Source: UBA9732 sp963606545
GTDB lineage: Bacteria; Spirochaetota; Spirochaetia; Sphaerochaetales; Sphaerochaetaceae
NCBI GenBank assembly: GCA_963606545.1
Contig: CAVCYP010000008.1
Coordinates: 1 to 46,299 of the forward strand
DNA: 46,299 bases
Direction of reading: 5' to 3'
Under the pieces are notes generated by a model that was not told the DNA's origin, did no database searches, and was given only the letters and a program-made list of their open reading frames with translations. Of the stretch, positions 1 to 7,519 are shown one piece after another; position 1 is the stretch's first letter; the number at the start of each line of letters is the position of its first letter. Both the position numbers and the translations under genes were made by a program.

Positions 1-375
1 AAGGCCCTTCATAAGCCGAGTTCTGTTTATGCAATCATCTATCTGGTACTGCTGTTACCAACAGTCTCAAGCGGTCTACCCGCAGGTATAGGACGGACCA
101 ATCCACCTGCTTCTTGACCTTGCTCCTGACGAGGTTTACCAAGCAAAATGCATCACTGCATTTCCGGTGAGCTCTTACCTCACCATTTCACCCTTACCTA
201 CAAATGCCTAAGCCTTTGTAGGCGGTATACTTTCTGTTGCACTTTCTGTAGCCTTTCAGCTCCTGGGCGTTACCCAGCGTCATGTCCTGTGGAGCTCGGA
301 CTTTCCTCTCGGGTTAGCTTGGCCTTATCTATAAGATAAAACCAAACTAGCCAAAGCGATTGCTTGAAGGACCTT
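1..375 (-). ncRNA. rnpB: RNase P RNA (type A)
   Basis: Catalytic RNA of RNase P, which removes 5' leaders from pre-tRNAs. On the minus strand it contains the universal GAGGAAAGTCCGAGCTCC block (plus about 295-312) and ends with the conserved ACAGAACTCGGCTTAT segment. The ends are set by helix P1: minus-strand AAGGTCCTTCA (plus 365-375) pairs over 11 positions with TGAAGGGCCTT (plus 1-11), with one G-U pair. The 3' end sits at the window edge and one or two more bases could lie outside. It starts 10 bases after the stop of the zinc-ribbon gene, so it may be processed from the dnaG-rpoD operon transcript or have a promoter inside that gene. Confidence 0.96.
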
Positions 376-385
376 AAATTAATCT

Positions 386-1210
386 CTAAAAGTCGTCATC
401 ATCTGATGTGAATACACTGTCATCGTCATCATCATCAGAACCAAAGCTATTATCAAGAAGAGTCTCGTTCTTGTTAAAGATTTCATTGGTAGATTCTGTG
501 TATTCTGTCTCTTCATAGTAGAGAACTCTACTGCAGTAAGGGCAGAACATGATTTCATCTTCTCTTCTGACATCATTAACAAACTGAATTGGCAGTCTCA
601 TGTGGCAGCCTTCACAGACCTTAGCATGAATAGGAACAATTCCAAGACCTTTCTTATTTCTAATAATGCGCTCAAACTTGAAAACCAAATTCTGATCAAG
701 ATCTTTTGCAAGCTCATCTTTCTTTGCAGTGACCTCATCAAGGACTTTCTGATTTTCAGCAATAAGCTCATCCTTAATCTTTGTCTCTTCTTCTACTTCT
801 TCAGTCTGCTGAGCCATAATTTCTTCTTGAGCAGAAAGTTTCATGTTAAGTTCATCAAAGAACTTTTCCTTAGCAAGGAGGCTCTTTCTAAGAGTCTGCT
901 CAGAATTCTTTGCCTCTTCAATCTCTTTCTGAAGAGTTTCAAATTCTCTAGCCTGAGTGATGGTTTCCATCATCTGCTCGCAAGTCTCTCTCTTGATGCT
1001 TGCCTCATCAAGCTTTGCGCGAAGTTCCTTAAGCTGTTTCTTAACTTCTTCACTCTTATCATGCAATTCAAGGTAAGAAATCTTTGTTTTCTGGAGTGCA
1101 GCTTCTTTGTCTGCAAGTGCCTTTGGTATTTCTTTGATCTTGTCTTCAATCTCGAACATCTGGGCCAAAACTTCCTGAAGCTGTTCAAGTGTTTTGTAAA
1201 TTTCCTTCAT
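386..1210 (-). CDS. C4 zinc-ribbon coiled-coil protein (COG1579 type)
   Basis: 274 aa. Residues 1-185 are charged and heptad-like, predicting a long coiled-coil hairpin. A C4 zinc ribbon follows with Cys199, Cys202, Cys223 and Cys226 (CEGC and CPYC). The last 20 residues are an Asp-rich tail. The layout matches the bacterial zinc-ribbon family COG1579, some members of which are proposed to bind nucleic acid or act near ribosomes; the exact role is uncertain. The ATG at 1210 follows a strong AGGAG site. It lies 23 bases downstream of rpoD in the same operon and immediately upstream of rnpB. The acidic tail is the unusual part. Confidence 0.85.
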   Translation of the reverse strand: MKEIYKTLEQLQEVLAQMFEIEDKIKEIPKALADKEAALQKTKISYLELHDKSEEVKKQLKELRAKLDEASIKRETCEQMMETITQAREFETLQKEIEEAKNSEQTLRKSLLAKEKFFDELNMKLSAQEEIMAQQTEEVEEETKIKDELIAENQKVLDEVTAKKDELAKDLDQNLVFKFERIIRNKKGLGIVPIHAKVCEGCHMRLPIQFVNDVRREDEIMFCPYCSRVLYYEETEYTESTNEIFNKNETLLDNSFGSDDDDDDSVFTSDDDDF

Positions 1211-1233
1211 TTACCCTACTCCTATCTATCTAA

Positions 1234-3243
1234 TCAAACATAATCCTTAAGCTTCTTTGCGCGCTTTGGATGTCTAAGTCTTCTGAGCGCCTTTGCTTCG
1301 ATCTGCCTAATTCTTTCTCTAGTTACTTCAAAATACAACCCAACTTCTTCCAGTGTCAATGAGTATCCGTCTTCAAGACCAAAACGCATCTTGAGAACTT
1401 CTTGCTCTCTTGGAGGAAGCGTTGCAAGTACTTCATGAAGCTGTTCCTGCAACAATGCATAAGAAGTCTGTGTAGCCGGATTCTCAACTTCCTTATCCTC
1501 AATGAAATCAGAAAGAAGTGAATCTTCCTCTTCACCAACTGGCGTTTCAAGGCTAATTGGTTCTCTAGCAACATTTTTAACTGTCTTAACCTTACTTGCA
1601 GGCCAACCCAGCTTCTCTGCAATCTCTTCATCAGTAGGTTCGCGACCCAAAGTCTGCATCAGCATCCTTGACTCTCTAACTACCTTGTTAATCTGCTCAA
1701 TCATGTGTACCGGAACTCTAATTGTTCTTGCCTGGTCGCTAATACTTCTTGTAATAGCCTGCCTAATCCACCAGGTAGCGTAAGTTGAGAACTTATAGCC
1801 CTTACGATACTCAAACTTCTCAACTGCTTTAATCAACCCGATATTTCCTTCCTGGATTAAGTCAAAGAAGTGTAAGCCTCTATTGGTGTATTTCTTTGCA
1901 ATAGAAACAACTAGTCTAAGGTTTGCCTGAATGAGCCTATCCTTTGCAGTCTTAAGCATCTTCATGCCACGTTTGATTTCCTGAGCTTGAGATAGAATTA
2001 CATCACAGTTATCTTCAAACTCAAACTCAATCTTTCTAAGACTTCTGGTTGCCGTTTGATACTGGCTAATATAGTCTCTAATTTCATCCGCCTGCATGGA
2101 AAGCTTTTCTTCAACTGCTTCCCGCTTACTGCCGGTGACAAGGTCTCTTGAAAGCTGTCTAACATCTTTGTCGTTTGCAACATGGAGCTTCTCTTCAAGA
2201 ATTGCTTTCTTAATCTTAAGCTCTTTAATGTCCTTTTCAGCACCGGTAAACCTATCCGTGAACATTGTAATTTCTTCTGGCTGAAGCTCAATTTGAGAAA
2301 GCTTCTTGAGAATTTGATTCTTTTTCTTTACAAGCTCATCACTCTTAAGAATTTCTTCACCAGAAGCAAGTTTATTCTGCTTAAGCTCAGCATAATTTCT
2401 AAGCTGGCTCTGAACTTCCTTCAAAGTATCCTTGTAGTAGTTTGAATACCTCTTTTGCTCTGTAATGAGTTCTTTTTGATCCTTTGCGTTGAAATCTTCA
2501 GCTTCTTCATACTTGGTGTTGAGCTTCTCTAGAATATCAACAAAACAGGTAATCATAATGCCAGACTTGTGAATCACGCTGGAAATAATCAAAGCACCCT
2601 CTTCCATTTGCTTTGAAAGTTCAACTTCTTCTTCAGCCGTAAGGAGGGTTTCTTTTCCAATTTCTCTTAAATAAACTCTAATTGGGTCATCAGAACTGGT
2701 TTCACCCTTGTCTGTACCAAGAACGGTTGGTCTATGAACAGCATGCTCAACATCTTCATCAATGTTGGCAATGGTTTCCATTGGGCCAGAACTTTCGTTA
2801 AAGTTTTCAAGAATGAAGTTTTTAGTGTAAGAATCTTTTTCATCAAGACGGTCATCATCTTCATCTTCAAGATCGTCATCATCTTCATCCTCAGATTCTT
2901 CAGAATCCTCAGACTCCGGCTCGTTTAGAACATCTAAACTGTCGTCTTCAAGAATGACTTCATCATCATCTTCAGATGCAAGAAGATCATCTTCTTCCTC
3001 TTCCAGCTCATCAATGTTTGCGTCTGTAGGAGGCTCGTCAATAAAGTCTTCTCCATCAACATCACTTTCTGAAATAAGCAGATTTTTCTTTTCCAACTGA
3101 TTTTTGAAATACTCAAGGTCTTCATCTGAATCAACATGCTCTGCAAACAGATAATCTTTAAGGTCACTTAAGGTGAACTTATTTTCATTCTGTGCAGAAT
3201 AGATGAGTTTTTGTAATATTTCCTGTTTGGTTTCGTCTGTCAT
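1234..3243 (-). CDS. rpoD: primary sigma factor RpoD (sigma-70)
   Basis: 669 aa housekeeping sigma factor. An N-terminal region 1.1-like part is followed by a very acidic Asp/Glu/Ser tract at about 65-135. Region 1.2 lies at about 184-217 (DPIRVYLREIG). Region 2 is at about 441-511 with DLIQEGNIGLIKAVEKF and the TYATWWIRQA helix that reads the -10 box. Region 4 is in the last 60 residues with the helix-turn-helix EVTRERIRQIEAKALRRLR that reads the -35 box. The ATG overlaps the dnaG stop by 4 bases (ATGA), and AAGGAAG provides the ribosome site. dnaG-rpoD linkage is the classical macromolecular synthesis operon. The long acidic linker is longer than in enteric RpoD. Confidence 0.98.
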   Translation of the reverse strand: MTDETKQEILQKLIYSAQNENKFTLSDLKDYLFAEHVDSDEDLEYFKNQLEKKNLLISESDVDGEDFIDEPPTDANIDELEEEEDDLLASEDDDEVILEDDSLDVLNEPESEDSEESEDEDDDDLEDEDDDRLDEKDSYTKNFILENFNESSGPMETIANIDEDVEHAVHRPTVLGTDKGETSSDDPIRVYLREIGKETLLTAEEEVELSKQMEEGALIISSVIHKSGIMITCFVDILEKLNTKYEEAEDFNAKDQKELITEQKRYSNYYKDTLKEVQSQLRNYAELKQNKLASGEEILKSDELVKKKNQILKKLSQIELQPEEITMFTDRFTGAEKDIKELKIKKAILEEKLHVANDKDVRQLSRDLVTGSKREAVEEKLSMQADEIRDYISQYQTATRSLRKIEFEFEDNCDVILSQAQEIKRGMKMLKTAKDRLIQANLRLVVSIAKKYTNRGLHFFDLIQEGNIGLIKAVEKFEYRKGYKFSTYATWWIRQAITRSISDQARTIRVPVHMIEQINKVVRESRMLMQTLGREPTDEEIAEKLGWPASKVKTVKNVAREPISLETPVGEEEDSLLSDFIEDKEVENPATQTSYALLQEQLHEVLATLPPREQEVLKMRFGLEDGYSLTLEEVGLYFEVTRERIRQIEAKALRRLRHPKRAKKLKDYV

Positions 3244-5039
3244 TTTACTTCCTTACCATTCATCTCTTTTTTTAAGTTAAAAATATCTTGGTCTAATTCT
3301 GCCTTATTTTTCAGCAGTTCATTAAATTCCTCCGAATCCATACTTTCCATATCGCTATTGTTCAAAAGCCTTGTAACATTATTGCGCCTTTCTTCTAAAT
3401 GCCGGAGCTTAATTTGATATTCTGCATCAATTAAGGTGTTTTCCAATTTATCATTGTTGTACATTGGATTTACTAGTGCATCTACCACAAGATTTCTCAG
3501 CTGTTCGTCTGTTATCATCTGAAGAATCAAATCCATTGTCTTAATATCCTGTCTTGTAGCATCTTCAAGAACGGTATAAAGCTCTCTGGCAAGTTTATCT
3601 GTCATTTCACTTATTTTTACCTTAGATCTGAATTGCTCAAACAGTTCTCTATTCTTCATCAGAAGTAACATTACGTTGAGTTCTGTTGAGACTTTAAGCG
3701 GATTATATTGCTTTTTAGCCTGGTTCTGAGGTTTTTCTTCAGGCTCTGTTTCCTGCTGTCTCATATAGTCACTCGTGACTTTGTCTTCTGGAATGCGCAG
3801 TACATCTGCAAGATATTTTATGTAGCCTTGACGCTCAATATCTGAACTTGTTGCGTCAAGATATGGCTTTACCTCCTTAAAAACAGATGATTTGCCTTTA
3901 GGCTGCCGTATATCATACCTTTTTAGGGCTGAAGATACAAGATAAGAAAAGCCAGTAACAGAATTTACACAGCATTTTAAGAGCTCTTCTGGGCCTTTTT
4001 CTTCAAGCATTTGAGAGGCATCTTTGGCTCCGTCAAGTTTAATGACAAAATTGGCCAAATCAATCTTCTGACAAATGAGAAGCGCTTTTGCTGTAGCATT
4101 CTGTCCAGCGCTGTCCGAATCAAACAAAAGGTTAACCTTATTACAGTATCTTTTAATCAGATTCGCTTGCTCAGGGGTGAAGGCGGTTCCAAGTGGAGCC
4201 ACCGCATAGGTCAGTCCGGCTTGATGTAGCGAGATGACGTCAAAGTTTCCTTCACAAATTATAATTTCTTTCTTTTCCTTTAAAGTAGGAAGACTTTCAT
4301 AAAATCCAAATAACACATTACGCTTGCTATAAATTATTGTATCTGGAGTATTTATGTACTTAGCCTTGCTCTCTCCGGTCAAATCTCTTGCACCAAAAGC
4401 CACACAATTTCCCTGCCAGGTCCTTATAGGAAACATAATACGGTTTCTGAACAACGGCAAGTGTTCGTAATTTTTACTGAAAAGGCCACTTTCTTTAAGC
4501 ACGTCATCCGAGAAATTATTCTTCTTCAAAAAGCTGTACAACCAGTCCGCGCTATCCGGCGCAAAACCCAGCCTAAACTTCTCTATAGTCTGGCCCGATA
4601 CTTTTCTCTTGGCTAGATATTCTCTTGCATACTGAGCTTGAGGATTGTTTAACAGTAAATAATTAAACGTTTTTTGAATTCTTTCATACAGTTCTTGAAT
4701 GGCTTTTTGCTTCTTATATTCAGCTCTTTGAGCCTCTGTTTCTTCTTTGAGCTCAATTCCAGCTTTTTTTGCCAGGATTTCAACGGCTTCAGGAAAGGTA
4801 ACATGTTCCATTTCCATTACAAAGTCAAAAATTGAGCCACCTTTACCACAACCAAAGCATTTGTAGAAGCCACCTCTATCTACTACGGTGAAAGAAGGAG
4901 TTTTCTCATGATGGAAAGGACAAAGTCCCCAAAAACGATCTCCACCTCTTCTATCTAATTGAACATATTGAGAAACAACATCACTTACCGTGAGTCTGCT
5001 TTTAATGTTTTCAATTACTGCTTCTGAATACCTTGCCAT
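3240..5039 (-). CDS. dnaG: DNA primase
   Basis: 599 aa primase that makes RNA primers at the replication fork. The N-terminal CHC2 zinc finger has Cys40, His43, Cys61 and Cys64 (CPFHHEK and CFGCGKGG). The TOPRIM catalytic core follows at about 245-325 with the acidic motifs ICEGNFDVISL and LLFDSDSAGQ. The C-terminal part is the helicase-interacting region and is less conserved. Length is typical. It starts one base after the ykgJ-like stop and overlaps rpoD by 4 bases, so the three are probably translated from one mRNA. No strong ribosome site is visible at the ATG, which suggests coupling to the upstream gene. Confidence 0.98.
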   Translation of the reverse strand: MARYSEAVIENIKSRLTVSDVVSQYVQLDRRGGDRFWGLCPFHHEKTPSFTVVDRGGFYKCFGCGKGGSIFDFVMEMEHVTFPEAVEILAKKAGIELKEETEAQRAEYKKQKAIQELYERIQKTFNYLLLNNPQAQYAREYLAKRKVSGQTIEKFRLGFAPDSADWLYSFLKKNNFSDDVLKESGLFSKNYEHLPLFRNRIMFPIRTWQGNCVAFGARDLTGESKAKYINTPDTIIYSKRNVLFGFYESLPTLKEKKEIIICEGNFDVISLHQAGLTYAVAPLGTAFTPEQANLIKRYCNKVNLLFDSDSAGQNATAKALLICQKIDLANFVIKLDGAKDASQMLEEKGPEELLKCCVNSVTGFSYLVSSALKRYDIRQPKGKSSVFKEVKPYLDATSSDIERQGYIKYLADVLRIPEDKVTSDYMRQQETEPEEKPQNQAKKQYNPLKVSTELNVMLLLMKNRELFEQFRSKVKISEMTDKLARELYTVLEDATRQDIKTMDLILQMITDEQLRNLVVDALVNPMYNNDKLENTLIDAEYQIKLRHLEERRNNVTRLLNNSDMESMDSEEFNELLKNKAELDQDIFNLKKEMNGKEVK

Positions 5040-5040
5040 C

Positions 5041-5481
5041 TTAGAATTTCATCACAGGTTTGTTTTCGAATCTAAACTGAAGTTTCTCTTCAATCTCTTT
5101 TTTTGTGTAAAGCTTACCCTTTCCTATACCTGGACAGGATTTTGCTTCCTCTTTCCAGGTTTCCTCACTCTCTAGTACGTGAGACCAGAAAGGATAAGTA
5201 CTACATTGTCTTGGTCTTGCGCTGTAGACCTTACAGCCTTTTTCACAAAGGAAAATACAATCGTAATTTTCTTTTTCTTTTAAAGAAAGCATTTTACAGG
5301 CGCCCATTGGAACGTATCTGCAATAAGTATCAATAAAAGCTTCTTCACTTAGGCCTAAAGCAGCTGACATCCTTTTGACGTCATCTTCACCTAAAAAAAC
5401 ATAACCGGGTTCTGTACTACAACAATAATGGCAACATTGGCATTCAAAGTTAAGGCCTTTTTCATAGAAACAACTGCTCAT
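5041..5481 (-). CDS. YkgJ-type cysteine cluster protein
   Basis: 146 aa from the preferred ATG at 5481; an upstream TTG at 5520 would add 13 residues but overlaps the tRNA terminator. The N-terminus carries a dense Cys cluster (FECQCCHYCC), later Cys residues follow in a CEKGCKVYSARPRQC segment, and a final CPG lies near the C-terminus. This pattern matches the YkgJ family (formerly UPF0153), thought to bind zinc or an iron-sulfur cluster; the biochemical role is not established. It is the first gene of the dnaG-rpoD operon. Confidence 0.8.
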   Translation of the reverse strand: MSSCFYEKGLNFECQCCHYCCSTEPGYVFLGEDDVKRMSAALGLSEEAFIDTYCRYVPMGACKMLSLKEKENYDCIFLCEKGCKVYSARPRQCSTYPFWSHVLESEETWKEEAKSCPGIGKGKLYTKKEIEEKLQFRFENKPVMKF

Positions 5482-5516
5482 CAAATACCAGTACCTAAAA
5501 AAATGTCTAAAGACAA

Positions 5517-5548
5517 TCAAGGTCTCCCTCTTTCGAAGAAGACCTTGA
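5517..5548 (-). terminator. hairpin terminator after tRNA-Tyr
   Basis: A perfect 9-bp inverted repeat (TCAAGGTCT / AGACCTTGA) lies 3 bases beyond the 3' end of tRNA-Tyr. It is followed on the minus strand by a T-rich stretch. It separates the tRNA unit from the ykgJ-dnaG operon. Confidence 0.7.
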
Positions 5549-5551
5549 AGT

Positions 5552-5633
5552 TGGAGAGAGAAGGATTCGGACCTTCGAAGGCTGAGCCAACAGATTTACA
5601 GTCTGCCCCCTTTGACCGCTCGGGAACCTCTCC
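5552..5633 (-). tRNA. tRNA-Tyr (GTA)
   Basis: 82 nt class II tRNA. The acceptor arms GGAGAGG and TCTCTCC pair, with one G-U. The D stem is CCC/GGG. The anticodon stem is GCAGA/TCTGT around loop CTGTAAA (anticodon GTA). There is a long variable arm, and the T stem GAAGG/CCTTC is intact. The discriminator is A and CCA is not encoded. The T loop reads TCCGAAT, so position 55 appears to be C instead of the usual T (pseudouridine 55). It probably shares a transcript with the upstream tRNA-Thr. Confidence 0.95.
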
Positions 5634-5656
5634 ATTAACGTGTGTTCCTTATCACA

Positions 5657-5684
5657 CAAAAAGCTGCTAGATTTACCTAACAGC
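5657..5684 (-). terminator. terminator-like hairpin between tRNA-Thr and tRNA-Tyr
   Basis: On the minus strand, an 8-bp stem GCTGTTAG / CTAGCAGC with loop GTAAAT is followed by TTTTTG. It has the form of an intrinsic terminator but lies between two tRNA genes only 57 bases apart, so it may act as a partial terminator or as a processing signal. Confidence 0.55.
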
Positions 5685-5690
5685 CTCTTT

Positions 5691-5764
5691 AGCCACCTGT
5701 CGGATTCGAACTGACGACCCCGAGATTACAAGTCACGTGCTCTGGCCAACTGAGCTAAGGTGGC
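5691..5764 (-). tRNA. tRNA-Thr (TGT)
   Basis: 74 nt. The acceptor stem GCCACCT/AGGTGGC and D stem GCTC/GAGC pair perfectly; the anticodon loop is CTTGTAA (anticodon TGT) and the T loop is TTCGAAT. The discriminator is T and CCA is not encoded. Two stems carry an apparent mismatch: U29-U41 in the anticodon stem (CGTGA/TCTCG) and A52-C62 in the T stem (GTCAG/CCGAC). The overall fold is clear, so I call it a gene, with a note on these mismatches. Confidence 0.92.
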
Positions 5765-5784
5765 ATTTGTCTTGCGACTTTGCT

Positions 5785-5813
5785 AATCTACAAAAGTTTA
5801 CGTATTTATTCAA
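5785..5813 (-). promoter_or_regulatory. promoter of the tRNA-Thr/Tyr unit
   Basis: On the minus strand TTGAAT (plus 5808-5813), 17-bp spacer, TAGATT (plus 5785-5790). The predicted start is near 5778, about 14 bases before the mature tRNA-Thr 5' end. Confidence 0.55.
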
Positions 5814-5836
5814 GTACCTTTGTAAAGATTTTCATT

Positions 5837-5898
5837 AAAAAAGCCCTTCCACAGCTATCGGGTTGCGTTTTTGAACGTATAGCCGTCTGCCGTGGAAG
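5837..5898 (-). terminator. long-loop terminator after uraA
   Basis: Minus-strand arms CTTCCACGGC (plus 5889-5898) and GCTGTGGAAG (plus 5846-5855) pair over 10 positions with one G-U, followed by GGGC and six T. The 33-nt loop is unusually long and may hold a second small hairpin. It starts 14 bases past the uraA stop. Confidence 0.7.
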
Positions 5899-5911
5899 TG
5901 CGCTTTAGGGT

Positions 5912-7285
5912 TTAATAGCGGCCAAAGTCGCCGGATCTGCCCTCTGTGATGTCAGAGCCAAATTCGTAGTCTTTGCCTGGGAGGATTGCGTTGAGTGCTA
6001 TACCTGCAATTGAAGCGATTGCAAGGGATGTGAGTGTGATGTGGGCGCTTCCTACTGTGAAGGTGATACCATTTGAGAAGCCAAGGCCACAGACTAGGAT
6101 GACTGCTCCAATTATCAGGTTGCGGGACTGGGTGAAGTCTACTCTGTTTTCTACTACGTTTCTGACTCCAATTGCTGAGATCATACCGTAGAGGATGAAG
6201 GATACTCCACCTATGATTGCACTTGGCATTGAGTTAATGACTGCTGCAAAGGCTGGTGAGAAGGAAAGAACTATTGCGTAGATAGCGGCAAGGCGAATTA
6301 CCTTTGGGTCATAGACTCTTGAGAGGACTAAAACACCTGTGTTCTCGCCATAGGTTGTGTTGGCTGGACCGCCAAAGACTGCTGCCAAGGAGGTTGCAAC
6401 GCCGTCGCCAATCAGGGTTCTGTGAAGGCCTGGGTCTTCTACAAAGTTCTCACCTACTGTGGCTGAGATGGCTGAAATATCGCCAATGTGCTCCATCATG
6501 GAGGCAATAGAGATTGGAGCCATTACAAGAATTGTTGTGAGGTCAAACTTGCAAACACTTCCGCTGAAGTTTGTGAAGAAAGGCTGAAGGCCAAAGAGCT
6601 TTGCACTTGCAATTTGACTGAAGTCAATAAGTGCACTTCCGTCAGCCGCTGTAGCACCAAAGGCGTTTGCAATTACTGCTACAATGTAGGAACCTACAAC
6701 TCCAAGAAGGATTGGAATAATTTTAATCATTCCCTTACCCCAAATGTTTGCTACAATTATAATTGCCATAGCTACAAGGGCAAGTGGCCAGCAGGTGGAG
6801 GCGTTGGAAACTGCACTTGGTGCAAGGTTAAGTCCAATAAGGATGATGATTGGTCCAGTTACAATTGGAGGTAAGAATCTCATGACTTTTTTTACTCCAA
6901 CAAACTTGATAATCATTGCAAGTACTACATATAGAAGACCTGCAACTACAATTCCGCCACCTGCATACTGGAGCTTTTCTGCTGCAGACATTGCTGCATA
7001 CTTTCCGGTGTCAAGGGCTGCAATTGCTGCATAACCACCAAGAAAGGCAAAGGAGGAACCAAGGAAGGCTGGAACCTTAAACTTTGTTATGAAATGGAAC
7101 AAAAGGGTTCCAATACCGGCCATCAGAAGTGTTGTCTGAATTGATAATGGCAAGCCATAAGCATTGACCAAGATTGGTACTAAAATTGTTGCACCAAACA
7201 TGGCAAACATGTGCTGAAGGCCCAAGACTAGCATTTTTGGAATGCCTAAAGCTCTTGCGTCTCTGATTGTCTCTTGATTTTCCAT
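5912..7285 (-). CDS. uraA: uracil permease (NCS2 family)
   Basis: 457 aa, very hydrophobic, predicted about 14 membrane segments in the inner membrane. The N-terminal GLQHMFAMFGATILVP and the GGPANTTYGENTGVL motif near residue 320 are family signatures of NCS2 nucleobase:cation symporters; the latter and MMEHIGDISA hold the substrate-binding residues. Similarity to UraA/PyrP is stronger than to xanthine permeases, so uracil uptake for pyrimidine salvage is the likely role. The ATG at 7285 follows a GGAGGATG-type ribosome site. Upstream lies an intrinsic terminator preceded by a small ORF, so expression is probably controlled by attenuation. Confidence 0.93.
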   Translation of the reverse strand: MENQETIRDARALGIPKMLVLGLQHMFAMFGATILVPILVNAYGLPLSIQTTLLMAGIGTLLFHFITKFKVPAFLGSSFAFLGGYAAIAALDTGKYAAMSAAEKLQYAGGGIVVAGLLYVVLAMIIKFVGVKKVMRFLPPIVTGPIIILIGLNLAPSAVSNASTCWPLALVAMAIIIVANIWGKGMIKIIPILLGVVGSYIVAVIANAFGATAADGSALIDFSQIASAKLFGLQPFFTNFSGSVCKFDLTTILVMAPISIASMMEHIGDISAISATVGENFVEDPGLHRTLIGDGVATSLAAVFGGPANTTYGENTGVLVLSRVYDPKVIRLAAIYAIVLSFSPAFAAVINSMPSAIIGGVSFILYGMISAIGVRNVVENRVDFTQSRNLIIGAVILVCGLGFSNGITFTVGSAHITLTSLAIASIAGIALNAILPGKDYEFGSDITEGRSGDFGRY

Positions 7286-7326
7286 AAAATCATCCTCCTA
7301 TACTCAGGGTATTACCCTAAATGGCT

Positions 7327-7360
7327 AAAAAAAAAGTCAACCACTAAAAAATGGTTGACT
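7327..7360 (-). terminator. intrinsic terminator (attenuator) in the uraA leader
   Basis: On the minus strand AGTCAACCA (plus 7352-7360) pairs perfectly over 9 bp with TGGTTGACT (plus 7335-7343), loop TTTTTTAG, then nine T. It lies between the leader ORF and uraA, about 40 bases before the uraA start, so transcription must read through it to express uraA. Confidence 0.85.
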
Positions 7361-7439
7361 CTAAAGCTAAATAGCTAATCGTGGGAAAAATGTTCCCTAA
7401 GGTTATAAGAAAGCGCTTTTTTGGGTTCCTTGTGACCAT
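7344..7439 (-). CDS. putative uraA leader peptide (31 aa)
   Basis: A small ORF preceded by GGAGGTGAACCT, a near-perfect ribosome site with good spacing to the ATG at 7439. It encodes 31 residues beginning MVTRNPKKRF and ending ALESTIF, followed by TAG. The stop codon falls in the loop of the intrinsic terminator, so a ribosome finishing the peptide would cover the 5' arm. The coding RNA is U-rich and contains a small hairpin GGGAA-CATTT-TTCCC that could pause RNA polymerase. This architecture resembles the E. coli pyrBI leader, where low UTP lets the ribosome catch up and prevent termination. No similarity to a known peptide is claimed. I infer a regulatory, not a catalytic, role. Confidence 0.7.
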   Translation of the reverse strand: MVTRNPKKRFLITLGNIFPTISYLALESTIF

Positions 7440-7450
7440 AGGTTCACCTC

Positions 7451-7495
7451 CACGTTTAATTTTCTTGTAGACCATATCAAAAATAATTAAACGTG
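7451..7495. repeat. 11-bp perfect inverted repeat upstream of the uraA leader
   Basis: CACGTTTAATT (plus 7451-7461) and AATTAAACGTG (plus 7485-7495) are perfect inverted copies 23 bases apart, ending next to the ribosome site of the leader ORF. It could be a 5' RNA stem or a dyad operator (half-site centres 34 bp apart). No T tract follows either arm, so it is not a terminator. No convincing promoter was found between it and the upstream stop at 7520. Confidence 0.6.
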
Positions 7496-7519
7496 AAAAG
7501 ATGTTTTAAGCAAATTTTA

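Noticed and set aside
5481..5520. Leaderless promoter before the ykgJ-like gene
   Set aside because: TTGTCT with a 17-bp spacer leads to TACTGG, which matches the -10 consensus at only two positions.
6488..6874. Long plus-strand open frame opposite uraA
   Set aside because: It is antisense to a strongly conserved permease and carries no ribosome site or recognisable motif; a shadow frame.
7327..7495. PyrR-binding or riboswitch interpretation of the uraA leader
   Set aside because: No PyrR consensus loop or known purine/pyrimidine aptamer pattern was recognised; the ORF and terminator explain the region better.
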